From contig JAMDEM010000165.1 in NCBI GenBank assembly GCA_023486985.1, positions 1 to 7,621 of the forward strand: a stretch of DNA of 7,621 bases. The letters are read 5' to 3'. The notes beneath the pieces were generated by a model. It was not told the origin of the DNA and searched no databases. It saw only the letters and a program-made list of their open reading frames with translations. A program made the translations under genes and the position numbers. Positions within the stretch are counted from its first letter, which is position 1. Each line of letters begins with the position of its first letter. Shown here in pieces: positions 1 to 6,555 of this stretch. The DNA is from Bacillota bacterium (lineage in GTDB: Bacteria; Vulcanimicrobiota; JAMDEM01).

Positions 1-80
1 CCATGCCCGGGCTTCCTTCTGACCCGGCCGGCGCACATATTGACATAGATTCAGAAGGCAGAATTGTGGGATTGTTTTAG
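1..80 (+). CDS. fhs: Formate-tetrahydrofolate ligase, C-terminal end (partial)
   Basis: The left edge cuts this gene; only 25 full codons and the TAG stop (78-80) remain. The frame beginning at position 3 reads MPGLPSDPAGAHIDID, then S-E-G-R-I-V-G-L-F and stop. The MPGLP start, the IDID stretch and the terminal GLF are the usual C-terminus of formate-tetrahydrofolate ligase, in which a Thr normally precedes MPGLP (the two bases at 1-2 could end a Thr codon). The enzyme is cytoplasmic and uses ATP to join formate to tetrahydrofolate, giving 10-formyl-THF, the first folate step of the Wood-Ljungdahl methyl branch. The next genes, metV and metF, act at the end of the same branch, which supports the call. 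The tail is short, so identification rests on remembered family ends plus context. The 381-nt gap and the promoter before metV suggest a separate transcription unit. Confidence 0.8.
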   Translation, partial: MPGLPSDPAGAHIDIDSEGRIVGLF

Positions 81-161
81 TCGCACAAAATTTGATGCAT
101 TGAAAAAGTGGTGTAATTTAAGGTTTCTAAAAGCGGAATAAAAAACAAAGTATTATAGTGA

Positions 162-341
162 GTTTGAGGGAATACAAAGCGGGCTGTTCTCGCTTTGTAC
201 TCCCTCGTGGACGACTCGGGGTTTTGTGGAATCTTCTAAGCTCTCCTTCGCTCGCTAAGAAGTTCCAGACAAAACCCGTGCTTTTTGCGGTGCAAAACCC
301 TCCCTGATCGGTCGGGACGCACCTCAAACAGCCCGCTTTTT
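162..341. repeat. Multi-stem palindromic element between fhs and metV
   Basis: A non-coding, strongly self-complementary block. A perfect 13-bp outer stem pairs 176-188 with 327-339. Inside it lies a long imperfect arm (219-241 with 254-277, one mismatch and small bulges, loop near 242-253) and a small hairpin (283-288 with 292-297). A competing hairpin pairs 166-181 with 191-206 (15 of 16 positions) and uses bases of the outer stem, so the two folds exclude each other. The 3' arm of the outer stem runs into five Ts (337-341), so it could also stop transcription after fhs. A degraded copy of the right end (aaacaacccgccttttt, 350-366) follows. It resembles small non-autonomous interspersed repeats of anaerobic bacterial genomes. 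I see no transposase and cannot name a family. Confidence 0.7.
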
Positions 342-381
342 CTAATCTAAAACAACCCGCCTTTTTAACAGTTTTAAGGAT

Positions 382-409
382 TTGAAGTTTTTATATTATA
401 TGCTATAAT
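382..409 (+). promoter_or_regulatory. Sigma-70-type promoter for metV, extended -10
   Basis: A -35-like TTGAAG (382-387) is followed after 16 bp by a consensus TATAAT (404-409). TGC directly before it (401-403) gives a full extended -10 element. Transcription would start near 416, leaving a leader of about 45 nt before the metV ATG at 462. The -10 lies in a perfect dyad: 392-400 pairs with 404-412 around the spacer tgc. The dyad may be an operator or only a result of AT richness. The position, just downstream of the palindromic element and upstream of metV, fits the operon promoter. Confidence 0.7.
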
Positions 410-461
410 ATATTTAAAATCTTAAAAAGTTATCTAAAAGTCACCACATGGGAGGCAGTAT

Positions 462-1133
462 ATGATTGTAGCTGAACGGAAGCCCATGGAAGAACTCCTG
501 CAGATGACTGCGCCTTTTGGCAAGATTCTTGTTGCCGGATGCGGCGCCTGCGTAACAGTCTGCATGGCAGGCGGAGAGAAAGAAGTTGAAGTCCTTTCGT
601 CTCTCCTTTTAATTGAGAGAAAGAAAAACGGCAAAGAGCTGGAAGCAAGAAAACACACAGTTGAACGCCAGTGCGAGCCTGAATTCATCAAAGATCTCGA
701 CCCGAGAGCTGAAGGTGTTGAAATGATCCTCTCCATGGCTTGCGGCGTGGGCGTTCAATACCTGGCTGAAAGATATCCCAAGATTCCCGTCTATCCGGCT
801 CTTAACACAAAGTTCATGGGTGGACCTGTCCAGCAGGGTATCTGGACGGAGAAATGCGGCGGATGTGGAAACTGCATCCTTAGCCTCACCGGCGGAATCT
901 GCCCGATTGCCAGGTGTTCCAAAAGTCTTCTTAACGGTCCCTGCGGCGGAAGTGAAAACGGAAAGTGCGAAGTTGACCCAAAAAACATTGACTGCGCCTG
1001 GCAGCTTATCTTTGACCGCATGAAAAACCTCGGCAAACTTGAAATCTTAGCAGAAATTCAGCCTCCCAAAGACTGGTCTTATGCCCGGGACGGGGGACCC
1101 AGAAAAATAGTAAGGGAGGATGCCGTACTTTGA
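462..1133 (+). CDS. metV: MetV, iron-sulfur partner subunit of methylene-tetrahydrofolate reductase
   Basis: A 223-residue soluble protein matching the MetV family (the domain called methylene-tetrahydrofolate reductase C-terminal). MetV forms a complex with MetF and supplies metal centres linking its flavin to other electron carriers; it is typical of acetogens and other Wood-Ljungdahl bacteria. Thirteen cysteines are present. An N-terminal set is C27, C30, C34, C71 and C94. A C-terminal set is C132, C135 and C138 (in a CGGCGNC motif), then C147, C152, C161 (NGPCGG), C169 and C178. These fit iron-sulfur and/or zinc binding, though I cannot assign each ligand. The ATG at 462 is chosen because GGAGG at 451-455 lies 6 nt upstream and the family commonly begins MIVAERKP. 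The stop overlaps the metF start by 4 nt, so the two are probably translated together. It is the first gene after the promoter at 382-409. Confidence 0.93.
   Translation: MIVAERKPMEELLQMTAPFGKILVAGCGACVTVCMAGGEKEVEVLSSLLLIERKKNGKELEARKHTVERQCEPEFIKDLDPRAEGVEMILSMACGVGVQYLAERYPKIPVYPALNTKFMGGPVQQGIWTEKCGGCGNCILSLTGGICPIARCSKSLLNGPCGGSENGKCEVDPKNIDCAWQLIFDRMKNLGKLEILAEIQPPKDWSYARDGGPRKIVREDAVL
1114..1132 (+). promoter_or_regulatory. Ribosome binding site and TTG start of metF
   Basis: GGGAGGA (1114-1120) lies 9 nt before TTG (1130-1132). This TTG shares the bases TTGA with the metV stop. No in-frame ATG or GTG lies nearby: the ATG at 1120 is out of frame and stops after six codons, and the first internal Met (residue 59) would remove the catalytic Glu. 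The TTG start is therefore well supported. The overlap implies coupled translation at a ratio set by metV. Confidence 0.8.
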
Positions 1134-2050
1134 AGAGTGAAAGCAGACTTGAAAAGATTCTTTCGGCTGGAAAATTTGCTGTTACGGCAGAGCTCGGACC
1201 TCCCAAAAGCGCCGACACAGCGGTAATCAATAAAAAAGCCGCTTATCTTAAAGATGTTGTTGATGCGGTAAATGTAACCGATAACCAGACGGCAATTGTC
1301 AGGATGTTTATAGGTGCCGCCTGCTCTTTGATTATAAACCTGGGTCTTGAGCCGATTTTACAGATGGTCTGCCGGGACAGGAACCGAATTGCCATGCAGA
1401 GCGATATTCTCGGCGCTTCGGCGCTTGGGATAAAAAATATGCTTTGTCTTTCCGGGGATCATCAGAAGTTCGGCAATCATCCGCAGGCTAAAAATGTTTA
1501 TGATATGGATTCGGTTCAGCTTATAGGCATGGTTAAAAAGATGCGTGATGAGAAGAAATTTTTCTGCGGAGATGAGATAAAAGTTGAGCCTAGGATGTTT
1601 ATAGGCGCCGCGGAAAATCCCTTCGGCGATCCTTTTGAATTCAGGGCGGTAAGACTTGAAAAAAAGATAAACGCCGGGGCTGATTTCTTTCAGACCCAGG
1701 CAGTGTTTGATATTGATAAGTTTGAAAAATGGATGGAAATGGTCAGAGCCAGGGGCCTTCACAAGAAAGCTTACATTCTTGCCGGAGTTGTACCCTTAAA
1801 ATCGGCGAAAGCAGCTACTTACATGAAAAATGAAGTCGCAGGAATCGGCATGCCTGATGCTGTTATTGAAAGACTGCAGAAAGCCGCTGATGCCAAGGAA
1901 GAGGGAATAAAAATCTGCGTTGAGACAATAGAAAGGGTAAAGAAGATTGAAGGAATAAGCGGGGTTCATATTATGGCAATTGAATGGGAGAGTATGGTTC
2001 CTGCAATTGCCGAGAAGGCAGGACTGTTGCCCCGGCCGGGGGTTAACTAA
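1130..2050 (+). CDS. metF: 5,10-methylenetetrahydrofolate reductase, MetF
   Basis: A 306-residue TIM-barrel flavoprotein that reduces 5,10-methylene-THF to 5-methyl-THF, the last folate step of the Wood-Ljungdahl methyl branch. The length matches the one-domain bacterial enzyme (E. coli MetF is 296), with no eukaryote-type regulatory domain. Visible motifs: E21 in AELGPPKSAD, at the place of the catalytic Glu near the E. coli N-terminus; CRDRNR (81-86); LSGD with D110, corresponding to the E. coli flavin-contacting Asp; AAENPFGDPFE (160-170); FFQTQAVFD (187-195), the substrate-binding Gln region; and the late GVH-MAIEWE segment. It follows metV with a 4-nt overlap, which indicates the MetVF type, in which electrons can come through MetV and an associated complex rather than by direct NADH binding. 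Which donor is used here cannot be read from this gene. A near-identical 20-nt stretch occurs twice within it (1301-1320 and 1592-1611). Confidence 0.95.
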   Translation: MKSESRLEKILSAGKFAVTAELGPPKSADTAVINKKAAYLKDVVDAVNVTDNQTAIVRMFIGAACSLIINLGLEPILQMVCRDRNRIAMQSDILGASALGIKNMLCLSGDHQKFGNHPQAKNVYDMDSVQLIGMVKKMRDEKKFFCGDEIKVEPRMFIGAAENPFGDPFEFRAVRLEKKINAGADFFQTQAVFDIDKFEKWMEMVRARGLHKKAYILAGVVPLKSAKAATYMKNEVAGIGMPDAVIERLQKAADAKEEGIKICVETIERVKKIEGISGVHIMAIEWESMVPAIAEKAGLLPRPGVN

Positions 2051-2059
2051 AAAAATGAA

Positions 2060-2108
2060 CCCCTCACCTTAATCCTCTCCCCGGAGGGGAGAGGGATAGG
2101 GTGAGGGG
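2060..2108. repeat. Interspersed CCCTCACC-type hairpin between metF and hdrA
   Basis: An inner 9-bp stem pairs 2074-2082 with 2086-2094 around a 3-nt loop. An outer 9-bp stem pairs cccctcacc (2060-2068) with ggtgagggg (2100-2108). The CCCTCACC...CTCTCCCC / GGGGAGAG...GGTGAGGG layout is a common dispersed hairpin pattern of bacterial genomes. It starts 9 nt after the metF stop and ends 16 nt before the hdrA ATG. It lacks a following T-run, so it is unlikely to be a strong intrinsic terminator, but it could affect mRNA stability or access to the hdrA start. Confidence 0.75.
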
Positions 2109-2111
2109 GCT

Positions 2112-2127
2112 AGGTGCAGCATATATG
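2112..2127 (+). promoter_or_regulatory. Ribosome binding site and ATG start of hdrA
   Basis: AGGTG (2112-2116), matching the end of the AGGAGGTG consensus, lies 8 nt before ATG (2125-2127). An in-frame GTG at 2101 is less likely: it lies within the right arm of the interspersed hairpin, would add eight residues (MRGLGAAY) from repeat and leader sequence, and has only the repeat itself upstream. The purine-rich repeat arm (2103-2109) might add weak ribosome affinity. Confidence 0.65.
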
Positions 2128-5100
2128 ACAGACAAACAGGAAAAAGTTGGAGCAGTGATGGTGGCAGGCGGCGGCATTGCAGGGATGCAGGCTGCCCTTG
2201 ATATGGCAGATTCAGGTTTCAGGGTTTACATCGTGGAAAAGTCTCCAGCCCTGGGCGGAGTCATGTCCCAGCTTGATAAAACCTTCCCCACCAATGACTG
2301 TGCCATGTGCACCATGGCACCCCGCCTTGTGGGCACAGGCTCCCATCTTAATATTGACATCATAACCCAGGCTGAAATTGAAAAAATTTCCGGCTCAGCG
2401 GGAAATTTTACTGTCTCTGTGAGGAAGAAAAACCGCTACATTTTAGAAGATAAATGTACCGGCTGCGGCGCATGTACCGAGGTCTGTCCTGTCGAGATCC
2501 CCTCAAACTTCGACCTTGGCCTTTCAAAGCGCAAAGCAATTTACCGGAATTATCCCCAGGCTGTCCCCAGAACATTTTCAATAGACAAAAAAGGAATCTC
2601 TAACTGTAAATCTTCGTGTCTTATCGGGAAAAGCGTTCAGGGTTATGTGTCTTTAGCCGCGCAGGGAAGATTTGAAGAAGCCCTGAAAGTTATAAAGAGA
2701 GATGACCCGTTCCCGTCAATAACAAGCCGCATCTGCTTTCACCCGTGCGAGGAAAAATGCGGCAGAACCGAACTTGATGAACCTTTAAACATAAGAATGA
2801 TTGAAAGATTTGTTTCAGATTATCAGTATGAAAATCCGGTTGAAATAAAACCTTTCGAATTTACTAAAAAAGAAAAGATAGCCGTTATCGGCGCAGGTCC
2901 ATCGGGTATCTCCGCCGCATATCAACTGGGCATAATGGGATACAGGGCTGATGTTTTTGATTCTTCTCCAAAGCCCGGCGGAATGTTACGGGCTGCAGTT
3001 CCGACTTACAGGATTCCCGTTGATATTCTTGACCGGGAAATGTTAAACATTGAAAAACTCGGCATTAAGATTCACAGCGGCGTTACCATAGGGAAGGATA
3101 AAAGTTTCAGTGATCTTCAAAAAGAATATAGCGCCGTTTACATAGCCGCCGGCTCTCAAAAGCCTAGGACTCTCAATCTTCCCGGTGAGAATATGAACGG
3201 CGTCTATCAGGGTCTTGATTTCCTGAGAAAAGTAAACAGAGGTGAGAAGGCAGACCTTGGAAAGAAAGTTGCCGTTATCGGCGGCGGAAATGTTGCCATG
3301 GATGCTGCCCGCACGGCTTTGCGCCTGGGTAAATCCGAAGTGAAAATTTACTGCATAGAGCCCAGGGAAGCCCTTCCTGCATGGGACTGGGAAGCGGAAG
3401 GGGCGGAAGAAGAAGATATTGAGATAAACGGTCTTGTCCTTCCAAAGAAAATAATTGAAAAAAACGGAAAAGTCTCCGGCATAGAAATGGTAAAGGTAAA
3501 ACTGGGCGAGCCTGATGAAAGAGGCTGGAGACCGCCTGTTCCAATAGAGGGAACTGAGTTTCAGGTTTCCGCCGATACCGTAATTATCACCATCGGCCAG
3601 GCGGTTGATCTTTCATTCCTGCCTGAAGAGCTGAAGCTGGAGAAGCATCGCAGTGGAACTTTGATTGTTGATCCCGACACACAGGCGACAAATTTTCCTT
3701 CAATTTTTGCAGGCGGAGATGTGGTAAGAGGCCCGGCGTCAGCCACTGCCGCCATTGCCGACGGCAAACGCGCCGCAGCGGCAATTGACAGGTTCCTGCG
3801 GGGAGAAAAATTTGTAAAACCGGAAGAAAAAGAAGTGGTAAGCCCCGAAATAAAAAGGGGAATGAAAAAAACAAAACGAAACGAGCCGCTGCTTCTGCCT
3901 GCCGGAGAGAGAAAAATTGATTTTCGTGAATTTGAAAAACCTTTTGATAAAGATACGGTATTAGCCGAGGCCTCTTACCACATCTCCGCCTGCAAATGCG
4001 CCGAGTGTCTTCTTTGTGTTGAGAAGTGCGAGGCAAACGCAATTGACCACAATATGAGCAGGGAAAGCCTGATTGATTTAAATGTCGGCGCTGTAATTCT
4101 TTCGCCGGGCTTTGATCTTTTTGACGGTGCGAAAAAAGAAGAATACGGCATGGGGAGGTACCCCAATGTCGTCTCGAGCCTTCAGTTTGAAAGAACATTA
4201 AGCGCAAGCGGGCCCACTTTTGGACAGGTATTAAGACCCTCCGACAGCAGGCATCCCAGAAAGATTGCCTTTATCCAGTGCGTGGGTTCAAGAGAAGAAG
4301 AAAGAAAATACTGCTCTTCCGTCTGCTGCATGTATGCCACGAAAGAAGCAATGGTGGCAAAGGATCATGAGCCGGGCCTTGAATGCAATGTTTTCTTTAT
4401 TGATATGAGAGCCTACGGCAAAGGTTTTGACGATTATTTTGAAAGAGCGAAGAAGATGGGCATAAAGTACACGAGGTGCCGTCCTTCTTCCATAAAAGAA
4501 GAGCCGGAAACAAGAAATTTGAAATTCCAGTATCAAAATGAAGCGGGAGAGCTTTTAACTGAAGAATTTGATATGGTGGTTTTATCAAGCGGTCTATGCG
4601 CGCCGGAGTCAACGAAGAAATGGAAAGAAATTTTAGGTCTGAAAGTTGATGAATACGGCTTCTGCCGTACGGAGAAATTAAAGCCCCTGGACAGCGGAGT
4701 TGAAGGAATTTTTGTATGCGGTCCTTATTCCGAACCGAAAGATATTCCTGATTCCGTCACTCAGGCAAGCGGTGCCGCTTCAAGGGCGATGTCACTTCTG
4801 GCAAGCCGCCGTAATACCCTTATAAGGAAAAAGGAATATCCGCCCCAGAGAGATGTAACCGGCGAAGAACCCAGAGTCGGCGTTTTTATCTGCCACTGCG
4901 GCAAGAATATCGGCGGCGTTCTTGACATAAAATATCTTGTTGGGGAAGCAAAAAAACAGGAAAATGTCGCTTATGCCGTTGATGCTTTATATACCTGCTC
5001 CCAGGATAACCTGAGCGAAATAAAAAGAATTATTGCCGAAGAAAAACTTAACAGGGTTGTGGTAACTTCATGTACCCCGCGGACTCACGAGCCTTTGTTC

Positions 5101-6555
5101 AGGGAAGCTCTGATGGAAGCAGGCTTGAATCCCTATCTCTTTGAGATGGCAAATATAAGGGAGCACTGCTCATGGGTTCATGCAAAGGATCCGGTAAAGG
5201 CAACGGAAAAAGCCAGGAAGCTTATTAAAATGGCTGTTGCAAGGTCAAGAAGGCTGGCGCCCCTTACAACCCTTCAGGTTGACCTTACCAGGGTGGCGTT
5301 GGTAATCGGCGGCGGAATCTCCGGCTTGACTTCTGCTCTTGAGATGGCAAACCAGGGTTTTCCGGTCCATCTTGTTGAGAAGGAAGAATCCCTCGGAGGA
5401 AATGCGAGAAATCTTGCTTACGGCGAAAAGGGAGAAGATATCCAGAAGTTCCTTTCAGAGCTTATTAAGAAGGTTTCCAACCATCCTTTGGTTGTTCTTC
5501 ACCTGAATTCTGAAGTTACTGCATTTTCTGGCTTTATCGGGAATTTCCTGGTGAATATTAAAGATAAAAATGCAGTTGAAGAGTCCCTGGAGTGCGGTGT
5601 TATAGTTGCAGCCACCGGAGGCATGGAATATAAAGGCGAAGAGTTTTATTACGGGAAAGACAAAAGAATTTTAACCCAGCTTGACCTTGAAGAAAAAATT
5701 TCAAAGAACGGCGGAGAAATTCCAAGAGCAAAAGAAATTGTAATATTACAGTGCGCCGAACAGAGGAATGGTAAAAGACCTTACTGCAGTAAAATCTGCT
5801 GCACCCAGGCGGTTAAGAACGCACTGAAAATAAAATCAATAAATCCTGATGCGAAAATTTTTGTCCTTTACCGGGACATTCGCACTTACGGCTTCAGGGA
5901 AGAGCTTTACCGCGAAGCAAGGGATAAGGGAGTTATATTTATAAGATATGAAGAAAATGACCTCCCGGAAGTAAGCCTTGATTCCGGAAGACTCAACGTG
6001 AAGGTAAATGAAAAAGTTCTCGGCTCTACCATAACTTTTGAGCCTGACCTCCTTGTTTTAAGCACGGGAGTTATTCCCCACCCGTCAGCCGAATCGGTTG
6101 CGTCCCTTTTAAAGATACCTTTAACTTCGGATAAATTCTTTCTGGAAGCTCATGTTAAATTAAGGCCCGTTGATTTTGCTTCTGAAGGAATATTTTTATG
6201 CGGCATTGCCCAGTATCCTAAATTTATCGAGGAGTCCATTGCGCAGGCATCTGCGGTTGCTTCAAGAGCGGCTACAATTCTTTCAAAGGAGCACTTGAAA
6301 GCCGGAGGAGCCGTAGCTGTTGTAAACGGTGAGAAATGCGCCGCCTGTTTAACCTGCGTCCGCTCATGCCCGTATTCCATTCCTTCTATTATAAAGGATG
6401 AGAATGGAAAAGCGGTTGCCGCGATTGAGCCGGTAAGCTGCCAGGGATGCGGAATCTGCGCGGGCGAATGCCCTGCAAAAGCAATTAAGCTTATGCATTA
6501 TTCGGATGAACAGGTGCTGGCAATGGTTGACAATCTATTACTGGAGAAAGTATGA
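2125..6555 (+). CDS. hdrA: Fused HdrA / GltD-type / HdrA flavin-iron-sulfur oxidoreductase
   Basis: A 1476-residue protein, about twice normal HdrA length. Order: (1) HdrA-like FAD domain with GGGIAG (15-20), HdrA motif NDCAMC (57-62) and a [4Fe-4S] motif C111/C114/C117/C121. (2) A GltD/NfnB-type insert, about 155-570: cysteines C161, C165, C204, C208, C212; FAD motif GAGPSG (256-261); second Rossmann motif GGGNVAMDAARTALRLG (386-402) for NAD(P)H; late FAD motif FAGGDVVRGP (528-537). (3) Resumed HdrA: second cluster motif C625/C628/C631/C635 and the Cys quartet C719, C730, C734, C735. (4) About 917-1047: the HdrA N-terminal domain (ICHCGKNIGG), followed by a second FAD domain with GGGISG (1062-1067) and the quartet C1210, C1221, C1225, C1226. 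(5) Two C-terminal [4Fe-4S] motifs: C1405/1408/1411/1415 and C1439/1442/1445/1449. HdrA is the FAD-bearing, often bifurcating hub of Hdr complexes; the insert suggests NAD(P)H as a redox partner. No signal peptide or membrane segment is evident. The 3' end overlaps mvhD by 4 nt. NADH versus NADPH and actual bifurcation cannot be decided from sequence. Confidence 0.9.
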   Translation: MTDKQEKVGAVMVAGGGIAGMQAALDMADSGFRVYIVEKSPALGGVMSQLDKTFPTNDCAMCTMAPRLVGTGSHLNIDIITQAEIEKISGSAGNFTVSVRKKNRYILEDKCTGCGACTEVCPVEIPSNFDLGLSKRKAIYRNYPQAVPRTFSIDKKGISNCKSSCLIGKSVQGYVSLAAQGRFEEALKVIKRDDPFPSITSRICFHPCEEKCGRTELDEPLNIRMIERFVSDYQYENPVEIKPFEFTKKEKIAVIGAGPSGISAAYQLGIMGYRADVFDSSPKPGGMLRAAVPTYRIPVDILDREMLNIEKLGIKIHSGVTIGKDKSFSDLQKEYSAVYIAAGSQKPRTLNLPGENMNGVYQGLDFLRKVNRGEKADLGKKVAVIGGGNVAMDAARTALRLGKSEVKIYCIEPREALPAWDWEAEGAEEEDIEINGLVLPKKIIEKNGKVSGIEMVKVKLGEPDERGWRPPVPIEGTEFQVSADTVIITIGQAVDLSFLPEELKLEKHRSGTLIVDPDTQATNFPSIFAGGDVVRGPASATAAIADGKRAAAAIDRFLRGEKFVKPEEKEVVSPEIKRGMKKTKRNEPLLLPAGERKIDFREFEKPFDKDTVLAEASYHISACKCAECLLCVEKCEANAIDHNMSRESLIDLNVGAVILSPGFDLFDGAKKEEYGMGRYPNVVSSLQFERTLSASGPTFGQVLRPSDSRHPRKIAFIQCVGSREEERKYCSSVCCMYATKEAMVAKDHEPGLECNVFFIDMRAYGKGFDDYFERAKKMGIKYTRCRPSSIKEEPETRNLKFQYQNEAGELLTEEFDMVVLSSGLCAPESTKKWKEILGLKVDEYGFCRTEKLKPLDSGVEGIFVCGPYSEPKDIPDSVTQASGAASRAMSLLASRRNTLIRKKEYPPQRDVTGEEPRVGVFICHCGKNIGGVLDIKYLVGEAKKQENVAYAVDALYTCSQDNLSEIKRIIAEEKLNRVVVTSCTPRTHEPLFREALMEAGLNPYLFEMANIREHCSWVHAKDPVKATEKARKLIKMAVARSRRLAPLTTLQVDLTRVALVIGGGISGLTSALEMANQGFPVHLVEKEESLGGNARNLAYGEKGEDIQKFLSELIKKVSNHPLVVLHLNSEVTAFSGFIGNFLVNIKDKNAVEESLECGVIVAATGGMEYKGEEFYYGKDKRILTQLDLEEKISKNGGEIPRAKEIVILQCAEQRNGKRPYCSKICCTQAVKNALKIKSINPDAKIFVLYRDIRTYGFREELYREARDKGVIFIRYEENDLPEVSLDSGRLNVKVNEKVLGSTITFEPDLLVLSTGVIPHPSAESVASLLKIPLTSDKFFLEAHVKLRPVDFASEGIFLCGIAQYPKFIEESIAQASAVASRAATILSKEHLKAGGAVAVVNGEKCAACLTCVRSCPYSIPSIIKDENGKAVAAIEPVSCQGCGICAGECPAKAIKLMHYSDEQVLAMVDNLLLEKV

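Noticed and set aside
127..327. 66-residue reading frame on the minus strand
   Set aside because: It lies almost entirely in the palindromic element (162-341); its open frame follows from the repeat, it has no good ribosome site and no recognisable protein features.
1358..1762. 134-residue minus-strand reading frame
   Set aside because: It is antisense to conserved metF motifs and shows no family features.
2101..2124. GTG start giving eight extra residues on the HdrA protein
   Set aside because: The codon is inside the interspersed hairpin arm; ATG 2125 has AGGTG at proper spacing and gives the shorter, more typical N-terminus.
2581..3840. A separate glutamate synthase small subunit gene
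   Set aside because: The GltD-like segment is continuous in frame with HdrA sequence on both sides, has no stop or start signals at its edges, and no glutamate synthase large subunit is near.
3587..4207. 206-residue minus-strand reading frame
   Set aside because: It is antisense to the well-supported GltD and ferredoxin segments of hdrA, and its His/Arg/Phe-rich composition is typical of a shadow frame.
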